Origin: Streptomyces sp. NBC_00377
GTDB lineage: Bacteria; Actinomycetota; Actinomycetes; Streptomycetales; Streptomycetaceae
Direction of reading: 5' to 3'
DNA length: 64,000 nt
Assembly: GCF_036075115.1 (NCBI RefSeq)
Contig: NZ_CP107958.1
Span: forward strand, 8,246,001-8,310,000
Of this stretch, positions 33,548-43,323 are shown piece by piece. Below the pieces are notes generated by a model. It was not told the DNA's origin. It did no database searches and saw nothing but the letters and a program-made list of their open reading frames with translations. Positions within the stretch are counted from its first letter, which is position 1. Each line of letters begins with the position of its first letter. A program made the translations under genes and the position numbers.

Positions 33548-33835
33548 ATGCTGACGACTCCCGTGAGCGAGAGGCGACTGGACATCCTGGAGTGGCTGAA
33601 GGAACCGGCCCGGCACTTCCCGCAGCAACGGCACGGCGACCCCGCCGAGGACGGCGTCACGGCGGACGCCGTCGCGGCGAAGCTCGGCGTGCACCGCCGG
33701 GTGGCGAACACCCACCTCACCCTGCTCGCCGGCATCGGCCTGCTGCGCGCCGAGAGGATCGGGCGCCGCACCTACTACCGGCGCGACGAGATGCGCATCG
33801 CCGAAGTGGCGCGGATGTTCGAAAAGGGCTGGTAG
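33548..33835 (+). CDS. Small ArsR/GntR-like winged-helix protein
   Basis: A 95-residue HTH protein: SERRLDILEWLKEP, DGVTADAVAAKLGVHRRVANTHLTLLAGIGLLRAERIGRRTYYRRDE. The order of helix, recognition helix and basic wing is ArsR-like, but there is no metal-binding Cys/His cluster. A GAGGGGAC upstream of the ATG at 33548 supports this start. The 228 bases before it hold no other gene. Its target is unknown; the next gene starts 132 bases downstream on the same strand. Confidence 0.8.
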   Translation: MLTTPVSERRLDILEWLKEPARHFPQQRHGDPAEDGVTADAVAAKLGVHRRVANTHLTLLAGIGLLRAERIGRRTYYRRDEMRIAEVARMFEKGW

Positions 33836-33967
33836 GGGGCGTCGCGAGGGACGGCAGGGGCGAAGGGTCCGCCCCGCGGAAAACCCCGGCAAAGCCCACG
33901 CCCCCCGCCCGCCGGCCCCGGGCTCGCCTGCGAGGATGGCCGCCTGTCGAAGGAAGGGCGGGCCCCT

Positions 33968-34936
33968 ATGGACCGTCGGACGCCTCTCGTCCCCCTCAGG
34001 TACCTCACCCTGCCCGGGCACGGCCCCGAAGACGTCGTCGCCGACCCCAGAGGGCGGGTACTGACCGGGGTGTCGGACGGGCGGATCCTGCGGATCGACG
34101 GTCTCGACGACCCGCCCGCGGCTCGCGTCGAGCACGTCGCCGAGATCGGCGGCCGCCCGCTGGGCCTCGAACTCCTGCCGGACGGCGACCTGTTGGTGTG
34201 CTGCGCGGACGGCGCACTGCTGCGCCTCGATCCCGACGCCGGCCCCGGAAACGTCCGCGTCCTGACCGAGTCGGCGGCGGGGGAGCGGCTGCGCTTCTGC
34301 AGCAACGTCGTGGCCCTGCCCGACGGCACCGTCTACTTCACCGTCTCCAGCCAGGTCCACCCGTTGCGGGACTGGATCGGCGACCTCGTCGAACACACCG
34401 GCACCGGACGCCTGCTGCGGCTCGCCCCCGGCGCCCGCGAGGCCGAAGTCGTCCTGGAAGGGCTCCAGTTCGCCAACGGCCTGGCGCGCGGCCGCGACGA
34501 CTCCTTCCTGATCGTCGCCGAGACCGGCGCCCGCCGCCTCACCCGGTTCCAGCTCACCGGCCCCCGGGCCGGACAGGCCGAGCCCCTCGTGGAGCACCTG
34601 CCGGGGTTCCCGGACAACCTGTGGCGCGGTGCGCCCGACGGCCCCCTCTGGGTGGCGCTGGCCGGCCCGCGCGTTCCTCCGCTCGACCTCCTGCACCGCG
34701 CCGGCCCCGCCGTACGCCGCCGCGCCGCCTCCCTGGCCCGGCGCGCGCCGTTCCGCCCCTCGGGCACCGCGGGAGTCCTCGCGGTCGACGACGACGGCCG
34801 GATCGTCCACCACCTCACCCACCACCGCTCGAGGTTCCGCATGGTCACCAGCGTCTGCGAGACCGGCGGCCGGCTGGTCCTGGGCAGCCTCTGGGAGCGG
34901 GGCATCGCGGTCTGCGAGGCGCCCCCGACCAAGTGA
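33968..34936 (+). CDS. SMP-30/strictosidine-synthase-like beta-propeller protein
   Basis: A 322-residue protein with the repeating pattern of a six-bladed propeller: GPEDVVADPRGRVLTGVSDGRILRID, RPLGLELLPDGDLLVCCADG, FCSNVVALPDGTVYFTVSS, GLQFANGLARGRDDSFLIVAETG and LPGFPDNLWRGAPDGPLWVALAG. This is the strictosidine synthase/gluconolactonase superfamily, often calcium-dependent lactonases or esterases in bacteria. No signal peptide is seen. Real substrate unknown. Confidence 0.85.
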   Translation: MDRRTPLVPLRYLTLPGHGPEDVVADPRGRVLTGVSDGRILRIDGLDDPPAARVEHVAEIGGRPLGLELLPDGDLLVCCADGALLRLDPDAGPGNVRVLTESAAGERLRFCSNVVALPDGTVYFTVSSQVHPLRDWIGDLVEHTGTGRLLRLAPGAREAEVVLEGLQFANGLARGRDDSFLIVAETGARRLTRFQLTGPRAGQAEPLVEHLPGFPDNLWRGAPDGPLWVALAGPRVPPLDLLHRAGPAVRRRAASLARRAPFRPSGTAGVLAVDDDGRIVHHLTHHRSRFRMVTSVCETGGRLVLGSLWERGIAVCEAPPTK

Positions 34937-35015
34937 GACGGCGTTACGCTGGTGCCCGGTCGGTGATCACCTCGAGGAGACGGGGTGCTCCCGGCCCGGG
35001 CAGGAGACGTACCAC

Positions 35016-35471
35016 ATGACAGCTCCGGAGGCCGAGAGCCTGCGCACCGGCGCCGCCCGCGGCAGCACCGGCACGGGTCAGCTCCCGGTGGTCGCCGTCG
35101 TGGCCGCCGGCGGCGGTATCGGAGCCACCGCCCGCTACGCGGCCTCGCTGTGGTGGCCCGCCCAGCCCGGCGGATTCCCCTGGACGACGTTCTGGGTGAA
35201 CGTCGTGGGCTGTGCGGTCATCGGGGTCTTCCTGGTGCTGATCAGCGAGGCGGTGAGCGTCCACCGGCTCGTGCGCCCCTTCTTCGGCACCGGGGTGCTG
35301 GGCGGCTTCACCACCTTCTCGACGTACGCCGTCGACATCCGGCAGCTGTTCGGCGAGGGACGCCCCGGCACCGCCCTGGGCTATCTCGCCGCGACGCTGT
35401 GCGCGGCGCTCCTGGCGGTGTGGTCGGCGGCCACCGCGACCCGCCGCGTTCTCCGACGGAGGCAGCGATGA
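35016..35471 (+). CDS. crcB: Fluoride channel FluC/CrcB, first copy
   Basis: A 151-residue membrane protein with four helices: GGGIGATARYAASLWWP, FWVNVVGCAVIGVFLVL, FFGTGVLGGFTTFSTYAVD with the conserved Phe/Thr-Ser fluoride path, and a C-terminal helix ending in RRVLRRRQR. CrcB subunits form dual-topology dimers that leak fluoride out of the cell. It overlaps the DUF190 gene (ATGA) and lies just before a second crcB, the usual actinobacterial pair that forms a heterodimer. CAGGAGA precedes the ATG. No crcB riboswitch motif was recognised upstream. Confidence 0.93.
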   Translation: MTAPEAESLRTGAARGSTGTGQLPVVAVVAAGGGIGATARYAASLWWPAQPGGFPWTTFWVNVVGCAVIGVFLVLISEAVSVHRLVRPFFGTGVLGGFTTFSTYAVDIRQLFGEGRPGTALGYLAATLCAALLAVWSAATATRRVLRRRQR

Positions 35472-35878
35472 CAAGACTGACCGGCAGTGCCCTGCGGCTG
35501 ACCGTCTTCGTGGGCGAGAACGACACCTGGCGCCGCAAACCCCTCTACTCGGAGATCGTGCACCGCGCCCACGCGGCCGGTCTCGCGGGCGCCAGCGTCT
35601 TCCGGGGCATCGAGGGCTTCGGCGCCTCCTCCCTGATCCACACCTCCCGGCTGCTCTCCCTCAGCGAGGACCTGCCGGTCGCCATCGTCGTCGTGGACAC
35701 CGAGGAGCGGGTGCGGGCCTTCCTGCCCGAGCTCGACGAACTGGTCACCGAGGGCATGGTGATCCTCGACCCCTGCGAGGTCATCCGGTACGTCGGCCGC
35801 GGCGCCGACCGGCCGGGGACCGGGGCCGCGAACGAGGCCAAGAGGCAGGACGATCCGGACATGAAGGGTAAGAAGTAG
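35468..35878 (+). CDS. DUF190 protein
   Basis: A 136-residue protein: LRLTVFVGENDTWRRKPLYSEIVHRAHAAGLAGASVFRGIEGFG, then LPVAIVVVDTEERVRAFLPELDELVTEG. This GlnB-like ferredoxin fold (DUF190) is repeatedly encoded with crcB genes and may regulate or assist fluoride export. It is translationally coupled to the first crcB, and its stop is two bases before the second. A charged tail (EAKRQDDPDMKGKK) is specific to this copy. Confidence 0.92.
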   Translation: MTRLTGSALRLTVFVGENDTWRRKPLYSEIVHRAHAAGLAGASVFRGIEGFGASSLIHTSRLLSLSEDLPVAIVVVDTEERVRAFLPELDELVTEGMVILDPCEVIRYVGRGADRPGTGAANEAKRQDDPDMKGKK

Positions 35879-35880
35879 TT

Positions 35881-36246
35881 GTGAACTGGCTGGTGGTCGT
35901 CGCCGGCGGCATGATCGGCGCCCCCCTCCGCTATCTGACCGACCGCGCGGTGCAGTCCCGGCACGACTCGCTCTTCCCCTGGGGCACCTTCGCCGTCAAC
36001 GTCGCCGGCTGTCTGATCCTGGGCACCCTGACCGGCGCCGCCGCGGTCGGGCCCGACCTGCGGTTGTTCCTGGGGACGGGCCTCTGCGGCGCGCTGACGA
36101 CGTACTCGACGTTCTCCTACGAGACCCTGCGGCTGACCGAGACCGGCGCGGGCCTCTACGCCGCGGCCAACGCCGTGGCGAGCGTGGTGGTGGGTCTCGC
36201 AGCCGCCTCCGCCGGTGTGGCGATGGGCCACTGGGCGGGGGCGTAG
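35881..36246 (+). CDS. crcB: Fluoride channel FluC/CrcB, second copy
   Basis: A 121-residue four-helix membrane protein: WLVVVAGGMIGAPLRYLTDR, WGTFAVNVAGCLILGTLTG, FLGTGLCGALTTYSTFSYE and a last Ala/Val-rich helix. The TTYSTFS motif matches the fluoride-conducting region. It starts with a GTG at 35881. It is shorter at the N-terminus than the first CrcB, as expected for the partner of a heterodimer. Confidence 0.93.
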   Translation: MNWLVVVAGGMIGAPLRYLTDRAVQSRHDSLFPWGTFAVNVAGCLILGTLTGAAAVGPDLRLFLGTGLCGALTTYSTFSYETLRLTETGAGLYAAANAVASVVVGLAAASAGVAMGHWAGA

Positions 36247-36254
36247 CCGGTCAT

Positions 36255-36345
36255 CCGCGCCTGGTAGGACTGTGTGCGTTCCGGCCCGGCTCCGCGCCTG
36301 GTAGGACTGTGTGCGTTCCGGCCCGGCTCCGCGCCTGGTAGGACT
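36255..36345. repeat. 37-bp tandem direct repeats upstream of uppP
   Basis: Two full copies (36255-36291, 36292-36328) and the first 17 bases of a third (36329-36345) begin CCGCGCCTGGTAGGACT and end CGTTCCGGCCCGGCT. The copies are identical. Each unit holds GGTAGGACT, which could be a -10-like element, so the array may multiply a promoter or regulator site for uppP, whose start is 62 bases downstream. Confidence 0.9.
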
Positions 36346-36407
36346 TCGTACGACACCGGCGCGTACACGACGCCGTCGACACATTCGTCTTCTCAGAACT
36401 GGATTCC

Positions 36408-37244
36408 ATGAGCGCCATCTCCGTCGGCCAAGCCGTCGTCCTCGGAGCCGTCGAGGGAGTGACCGAGTTCCTCCCCGTCTCCTCCACCGGCCATCTGAAG
36501 ATCACAGAGGGCCTGATGAGCATCCCGGTCGACGACGACGCGGTCGTCGGGTTCTCCGCCGTCATCCAGGTGGGGGCGATCGCCGCGGTGCTGGTGTACT
36601 TCCGCAAGGACATCGTGCGGATCGTCTCGGCCTGGTTCCGGGGGCTGCGCAGCCGTGAGGAGCGTCACTCCCACGACTACAAGTTCGCCTGGTGGGTGAT
36701 CTACGCGACCATCCCCATCGTGATCGTCGGCCTCGCCGCGAAACCGCTCATCGAGGGACCGCTGGCCTCGCTGTGGGTGGTCGCGGGCTCGCTGATCGCG
36801 GGCAGCGGCGTGATGTGGGCGGCCGACCAGATGGGCCGGCACAAGCGCGGTGAGGGCGACACCTCGTTCAAGGACGCGATGCTGGTCGGCAGCTCCCAGA
36901 TCCTCGCGCTGCTCTTCCCCGGCTTCTCCCGCTCCGGCGCCACCATGTCGACCGCGCTCATCCTCGACCTGGACCGGGTGGCGGCCACCCGGCTGTCGTT
37001 CTTCCTGGGGATCCCCGCCCTGACCGGTGCGGGGATCTACGAGCTGAAGGACGCCCTGGGCACGGGGGCGGGCGCGGCGCCCCTGGTGGTCGGCACCGCC
37101 GTGTCCTTCGTCGTCGCCTACGCCTCTATCGCCTGGCTGCTGAAGTTCGTGGCCAAGCACTCCTTCAACGCGTTCGTCATCTACCGGATCGTCGTCGGCC
37201 TGGCGCTGTTCGGGCTGCTCGCGACCGGAGTCCTCGACAGCTGA
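36408..37244 (+). CDS. uppP: Undecaprenyl-diphosphatase UppP (BacA)
   Basis: A 278-residue membrane phosphatase that recycles undecaprenyl pyrophosphate to the phosphate lipid carrier for cell-wall synthesis; excess confers bacitracin resistance. Signature segments: EGVTEFLPVSSTGHLKI near residue 16, FSAVIQVGAIAAVL, and FPGFSRSGATMSTAL with the conserved Arg and Ser. About eight membrane helices. It stands alone between the tandem repeats and a strong terminator. Confidence 0.95.
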   Translation: MSAISVGQAVVLGAVEGVTEFLPVSSTGHLKITEGLMSIPVDDDAVVGFSAVIQVGAIAAVLVYFRKDIVRIVSAWFRGLRSREERHSHDYKFAWWVIYATIPIVIVGLAAKPLIEGPLASLWVVAGSLIAGSGVMWAADQMGRHKRGEGDTSFKDAMLVGSSQILALLFPGFSRSGATMSTALILDLDRVAATRLSFFLGIPALTGAGIYELKDALGTGAGAAPLVVGTAVSFVVAYASIAWLLKFVAKHSFNAFVIYRIVVGLALFGLLATGVLDS

Positions 37245-37274
37245 CCACCCCGGCGACACGGCCGGCAGGACCCC

Positions 37275-37316
37275 TCAGGGGGCGGGAAGTCGCCTTTCAG
37301 ACTTCCCGCCCCCTGA
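37275..37316 (+). terminator. Intrinsic terminator after uppP
   Basis: A perfect 17-bp stem (37275-37291 with 37300-37316) around an 8-base GCCTTTCA loop, followed by ATTTCTTGTTTC. It lies 31 bases after the uppP stop and before the GntR gene. Confidence 0.9.
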
Positions 37317-37375
37317 ATTTCTTGTTTCAGGGTGTGTCTTGACAGCGGTGGCCGGACACCCGGAGTATCACTTCC

Positions 37376-38107
37376 GTGAACCTGTCAGACAGCCAGACAG
37401 GTGGTGCGGGGCCGCGGCGCGTCAGCGCCATGGAAGCGGTACTCACCCACCTCCGCGGCGCCATCGAACGCGGCCGGTACGCCATCGGCGACAAGCTCCC
37501 CTCCGAGGCGGAGCTCTGCCGCACCCTCGAGGTCTCCCGGCCCGTCCTGCGGGAGGCGCTGCGCGCCCTCCAGACGATGGGCCTGACCGTCGCCAAGACG
37601 GGCAAAGGAACCTTTGTGATCGCGAACACCGTCGAAGACCCCACCTTCGGCGACTACGCGGCCAGCGACCTGCTCGAGGTACGCCGGCACGTCGAGATCC
37701 CGGTCGCCGGGTACGCGGCCCTGCGCCGCACCCCGGAGAACCTGGACCACCTGGCCCACCTGCTCGACCGCATGGAGCGGGAGACGGACACCACCGCGTG
37801 GGTCGCGATGGACACCCTGTTCCACCTGGCCGTGGCCGAGGCCGCCCAGAACCCGGTGTTCCGCCGGGTCATCGAGGAGATCCGGGACGCACTGGCGCGT
37901 CAGTCGGCCTTCCTCAACGAACTGGGCGGACGGCGCGAGCAGTCCAACCGCGAGCACCGGGCGATCGTCGAGGCACTCGTCGACGGTTCGGAGCCCGACG
38001 CGGTGGCAGCCATGAGCCACCACCTGGACCGCGTCGAGACGACCCTCACCGACATCGTGCGCGCCCCGCGCACGGACACCCCCCTGGAAGGCGGACCCGC
38101 GGCGTGA
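37376..38107 (+). CDS. GntR-family regulator, FadR/FCD subfamily
   Basis: A 243-residue repressor. The winged helix is IGDKLPSEAELCRTLEVSRPVLREALRALQTMGL with GKGTFV as the wing. The all-helical FCD effector domain follows (DLLEVRRHVEIPVAGYAA, MDTLFHLAVAEAAQNPVF, HRAIVEALVDG). Start is the GTG at 37376; an ATG at 37430 would lose 18 residues. It overlaps the permease gene (GTGA) and leads the Asn/Asp/Gln gene set, so it probably senses an amino acid of that pathway. Confidence 0.92.
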   Translation: MNLSDSQTGGAGPRRVSAMEAVLTHLRGAIERGRYAIGDKLPSEAELCRTLEVSRPVLREALRALQTMGLTVAKTGKGTFVIANTVEDPTFGDYAASDLLEVRRHVEIPVAGYAALRRTPENLDHLAHLLDRMERETDTTAWVAMDTLFHLAVAEAAQNPVFRRVIEEIRDALARQSAFLNELGGRREQSNREHRAIVEALVDGSEPDAVAAMSHHLDRVETTLTDIVRAPRTDTPLEGGPAA

Positions 38108-39543
38108 GCGACCAGCACCTCAAAGACGAGACGCGCCCCTCGACCCGTCACGTCGACGCCGGCGACGAGGGCTACAGCAAGTCGCTGAAGTCCCGCCACG
38201 TCAACATGATCGCCATCGGCGGCGCCATCGGCACCGGGCTCTTCCTCGGCGCCGGCGGCCGGCTCGCCGACGCCGGACCGTCCCTCTTCATCGCCTACGC
38301 GGTCTGCGGAGTCTTCGCCTTCCTCGTGGTGCGCGCCCTCGGCGAACTCGTCCTGTACCGCCCCTCCTCGGGCGCCTTCGTGTCCTACGCCCGCGAGTTC
38401 ATGGGCGAGAAGGGCGCGTACACGGCAGGCTGGATGTACTTCCTGAACTGGGCCACCACCGGCATCGCCGACATCACCGCGGTGGCCACCTACACCCACT
38501 ACTGGGGCATGTTCTCCGACATACCCCAGTGGGTGATCGCGCTCATCGCGCTGGCCGTGGTCCTCACCGTGAACCTCATCTCGGTGAAGATCTTCGGCGA
38601 ACTGGAGTTCTGGTTCGCCATCGTCAAGGTCAGCGCGCTGGTGATCTTCATGTGCATCGGCATCTTCCTGCTGGTCACCCAGCACCCGGTGGACGGCGCC
38701 ACCCCCGGCCCGTCCCTCATCACCGACAACGGCGGCATCTTCCCGAGCGGCCTGCTGCCCATGCTGCTGATCATCCAGGGCGTCGTCTTCGCCTACGCCT
38801 CCGTCGAGCTGGTCGGCGTCGCCGCCGGCGAGACCGAGAACCCCGAGAAGATCATGCCGAAGGCGATCAACTCGATCATGTGGCGGGTGGGCGTGTTCTA
38901 CGTCGGCTCCGTGGTCCTGCTGTCCATGCTGCTGCCCTGGAACAAGTACACGGCCGGCGAGAGCCCCTTCGTGACGGTCCTCTCCAACATCGGCATCCCG
39001 GCGGCGGGCGGCGTGATGAACCTCGTCGTCCTCACCGCGGCCATGTCCTCGCTCAACTCCGGGCTGTACTCCACCGGCCGCATCCTGCGCTCCATGGCGA
39101 TGTCCGGCTCCGCCCCGAAGTTCACCTCGGTCATGAGCCGCAGCCAGGTCCCGTACGGCGGCATCCTGCTCACCAGCGGTATCTGCGTCCTGGGCGTGGG
39201 GCTGAACTTCGTGGTCCCGGCGGACGCCTTCGAGATCGTCCTGAACTTCGCGGCGATCGGCATCCTCTCCACCTGGGGCATGATCATGGTCTGTCACCTC
39301 CTCTTCTGGCAGAAGACCCAGAAGGGCGAGCTGACCCGCCCGGACTACCGGCTGCCGGGCTCCCCCTGGACCGAACTCGTGACGCTGTTCTTCCTCGTGT
39401 CGGTCCTGGTCCTCATGTACGCCGACGGCGGCGCCGGACGCACCACCGTGCTGTGTCTGCCGCTGATCGTCGCGGCGCTGGTCGCCGGGTGGTACGCCAT
39501 CCGCCGCAACCTCGCCCGCACCTCCTCCAAGGCCGACGCGTGA
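38104..39543 (+). CDS. ansP: L-asparagine permease (AnsP-like, APC superfamily)
   Basis: A 479-residue amino-acid/proton symporter with about 12 membrane helices. SRHVNMIAIGGAIGTGLFLGAGG is the first-helix signature of the amino-acid transporter family, and GVAAGETENPEKIMPKAINSI the conserved cytoplasmic loop. The GTG at 38104 overlaps the regulator stop. The next gene encodes an asparaginase-like enzyme starting in its stop codon, which points to asparagine as the main cargo. Confidence 0.92.
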   Translation: MSDQHLKDETRPSTRHVDAGDEGYSKSLKSRHVNMIAIGGAIGTGLFLGAGGRLADAGPSLFIAYAVCGVFAFLVVRALGELVLYRPSSGAFVSYAREFMGEKGAYTAGWMYFLNWATTGIADITAVATYTHYWGMFSDIPQWVIALIALAVVLTVNLISVKIFGELEFWFAIVKVSALVIFMCIGIFLLVTQHPVDGATPGPSLITDNGGIFPSGLLPMLLIIQGVVFAYASVELVGVAAGETENPEKIMPKAINSIMWRVGVFYVGSVVLLSMLLPWNKYTAGESPFVTVLSNIGIPAAGGVMNLVVLTAAMSSLNSGLYSTGRILRSMAMSGSAPKFTSVMSRSQVPYGGILLTSGICVLGVGLNFVVPADAFEIVLNFAAIGILSTWGMIMVCHLLFWQKTQKGELTRPDYRLPGSPWTELVTLFFLVSVLVLMYADGGAGRTTVLCLPLIVAALVAGWYAIRRNLARTSSKADA

Positions 39544-40604
39544 CCCCGCGGCCGGCCGCCGACCGCCCACCACCGATGCAGGCAGTGATGTACAGCAGTT
39601 CCCTCGCCGACGCCCCCGCGATCCGCGAACCCCTCCACGCACCCGTCGCCCACCTCGTCCGCGGCGGCGTGACCGAGGGCATCCACTACGGCTCCGTCGT
39701 CGTCCTCGGCGCGGGCGGCGACATCGAACTCCAGCTCGGTGACGTCGAGGCCGCCTTCTACCCGCGCTCGGCGGTCAAGCCCGTGCAGGCCGTCGCCATG
39801 GTCCGGGCCGGACTGCCGCTCGACGGCGAGCTGCTCTCGCTCGCCGCCGCCAGCCACTCCGGCGAGGAACGCCACCTCGCCGGGACCCGGCGGATCCTCG
39901 AGCTGGCGGGCGTCTCGGAGGACGACCTGCGCAACGTCACGGACCTGCCGTACGACCCGGCGGTCCGCGACGCGTGGATACGCGAGGGCCGCGCGCCCGA
40001 CCGACTGGCCCAGAACTGCTCCGGCAAGCACGCGGCCATGCTGTACACCTGCAAGCTCAACGGCTGGTCCCTCGACGACTACCTCGACCCGGCGCACCCG
40101 CTCCAGCAGGCGATCGCCGAGATCGTCGAGGACCTCACCGGGCAGCGGATCGCCCGGGTCACCGTCGACGGGTGCGGCGCCCCCCTGTTCTCCGTCTCGC
40201 TGCACGGCCTCGCCCGGGCCGCCGCCCGCGTCACCGCCTCCGAGCCCGGCACGCCGGAGGCCCGGGTCGCCGACGCGATGCGCGAGCACCCCGAGATGGC
40301 CTCCGGCTCCGGCCGCGATGTGGCCGCCCTGATGCGGGCCGTCCCCGGTCTGCTCGCCAAGGACGGCTTCGAGGGCGTCGAGGTGGCCGCGCTCCCGGAC
40401 GGCCGGGCCGTGGCCGTCAAGATCTCCGACGGAGCGAACCGCGCCCGCGTCCCGGTCACCGCGGCCGCCCTCGTCCGGGCCGGCGTCGACCCCGCCCTCC
40501 TCACGGAGTTCGCGGGCGAAGCCCTCCTCGGCGGTGGTGAACCGGTCGGCTGCGTCCGCCCGGCCCGCGCGCTCGACCCGGTCACCGTACGGGCCTGCGC
40601 CTGA
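39540..40604 (+). CDS. Asparaginase II-family protein
   Basis: A 354-residue amidase-like enzyme of the asparaginase II family (the rhizobial thermolabile type). Motifs: APVAHLVRGGVTEGIHYGSVVVLG, YPRSAVKPVQAVAMV with the conserved SxxK, AASHSGEERH, CSGKHAAML and VDGCGAPLFSVSL. It should hydrolyse asparagine to aspartate and ammonia in the cytoplasm. The GTG at 39540 overlaps the permease stop; an ATG at 39576 is an alternative. The 276 bases after it are GC-rich without a recognisable gene. Confidence 0.88.
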   Translation: MTPRPAADRPPPMQAVMYSSSLADAPAIREPLHAPVAHLVRGGVTEGIHYGSVVVLGAGGDIELQLGDVEAAFYPRSAVKPVQAVAMVRAGLPLDGELLSLAAASHSGEERHLAGTRRILELAGVSEDDLRNVTDLPYDPAVRDAWIREGRAPDRLAQNCSGKHAAMLYTCKLNGWSLDDYLDPAHPLQQAIAEIVEDLTGQRIARVTVDGCGAPLFSVSLHGLARAAARVTASEPGTPEARVADAMREHPEMASGSGRDVAALMRAVPGLLAKDGFEGVEVAALPDGRAVAVKISDGANRARVPVTAAALVRAGVDPALLTEFAGEALLGGGEPVGCVRPARALDPVTVRACA

Positions 40605-40880
40605 CGGTCCGGCCGCCGCCGGCGCCGTACCGCTCGGGCGGCCGCCCCGCCGCACCGGCCGGGCAAGCCGCGCCCGGGTCGTGGCGAGAGGCCGCCACGA
40701 CCGCCGTGCCGGGTCCGGCACGGCCCGTCGGGCGAGCGGCCGGCCCCTGAACCGCCGCCCCGGTCACCACCGGGCCGGCACCCGACCGGCTCGGGCGGAC
40801 GTCACCCCGTACCGCCCGAGCCGGCCGCTCCTCCTCCACCACCGCCCGCACCCCGTTCCCCAGAAAGAGGCCGCACCCTC

Positions 40881-42293
<1,413 letters not shown>

Positions 42294-42381
42294 CGTCGTC
42301 GTCCGACATCTCCCGTCCGGCACCGCCGGTCCGGCGCCCGCGTCCGCGACGACGCGCCAGGACCGGCACGGAGGCACAATA

Positions 42382-43317
42382 GTGATCATGCCAAAGACGT
42401 CGTCCCGCGCCTTCCAGCCGGTCCTGGAACGCATCGCCGAGGAGATGGAGCGCACCCCGGGCCGGGGCCGCCCCGCCGACTACATCCCGGCGCTCGCGGC
42501 CTGCGACCCGCGCCGCTTCGGCATGGCCGTCGCGGAGCCGGACGGCACGGTGTACGGCGTGGGGGACTGGCGGGAGCCGTTCTCCACACAGTCCCTCACG
42601 AAGGTCTTCACCCTCGCCCTCGACCTGGCGCGCGAAGGGGACGAACTCTGGGAGCACGTGGGCCGCGAACCCTCGGGCAACCCCTTCAACTCCCTCGTCC
42701 AGCTGGAATACGAGAACGGCATCCCGCGCAACCCGTTCATCAACGCGGGCGCGCTGGTCGTCACCGACCGCCTCCACACCCGTACCGGTGACGCGGCAGG
42801 CGAACTCCTCGGCTTCCTGCGCGCGGAGAGCGGCAATCCCGCGCTCGGCTTCGACGAGGAGGTCGCCGCCTCCGAGTCCATGCACGGCGACCGCAACGCC
42901 GCCCTCGCCCACTTCATGGCCTCCTACGGCAACATCGACAACGCCGTGCCGGTCCTGCTCGACCAGTACTTCCGGCAGTGCTCCCTCACCGCCTCCTGCG
43001 CCGACCTGGCCCTGGCCACCGGCTTCCTCGCCCGGCACGGCGTCCGCGCCGACGGCACCCGGCTGCTCACCCGCAGCCAGGCCAAGCAGGTCAACGCGGT
43101 GATGCTGACCTGCGGTACCTACGACGCGGCCGGCGAGTTCGCCTACCGGGTCGGGCTGCCCGGCAAGAGCGGCGTGGGCGGCGGCATCGTCGCCGTCGTA
43201 CCGGGCCGCTGCACGCTCTGCGTATGGAGTCCCGGCCTGGACGAACGAGGCAACTCGGTGGCGGGAGTGGCCGCCCTGGACCGCTTCACGACCCTGACCG
43301 GCCTGTCGGTGTTCTGA
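42382..43317 (+). CDS. glsA: Glutaminase
   Basis: A 311-residue glutaminase with the serine beta-lactamase-like fold: FSTQSLTKVFTLAL holds the catalytic SxxK, NPFINAGALVV, QYFRQCSLTASCADLALATGFLA and GLPGKSGVGGGIVAVVPG. It hydrolyses glutamine to glutamate and ammonia. The GTG at 42382 is seven bases after GGAGG and is preferred over the ATG at 42388. It extends the amide-catabolic set. Confidence 0.96.
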   Translation: MIMPKTSSRAFQPVLERIAEEMERTPGRGRPADYIPALAACDPRRFGMAVAEPDGTVYGVGDWREPFSTQSLTKVFTLALDLAREGDELWEHVGREPSGNPFNSLVQLEYENGIPRNPFINAGALVVTDRLHTRTGDAAGELLGFLRAESGNPALGFDEEVAASESMHGDRNAALAHFMASYGNIDNAVPVLLDQYFRQCSLTASCADLALATGFLARHGVRADGTRLLTRSQAKQVNAVMLTCGTYDAAGEFAYRVGLPGKSGVGGGIVAVVPGRCTLCVWSPGLDERGNSVAGVAALDRFTTLTGLSVF

Positions 43318-43323
43318 GCCGGC

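Noticed and set aside
31502..34825. A 1107-codon open frame on the minus strand
   Set aside because: It lies opposite the GH53 and SMP-30 genes, has no domain or signal, and reflects the GC-rich codon bias of those genes.
34937..35015. Fluoride riboswitch before the first crcB
   Set aside because: The segment is only 79 bases and I could not find the conserved GGNGAUGG and paired CUGAUG-type elements by eye.
36255..36345. The 37-bp repeats as a CRISPR array
   Set aside because: The units are directly adjacent without spacers and no cas gene is present.
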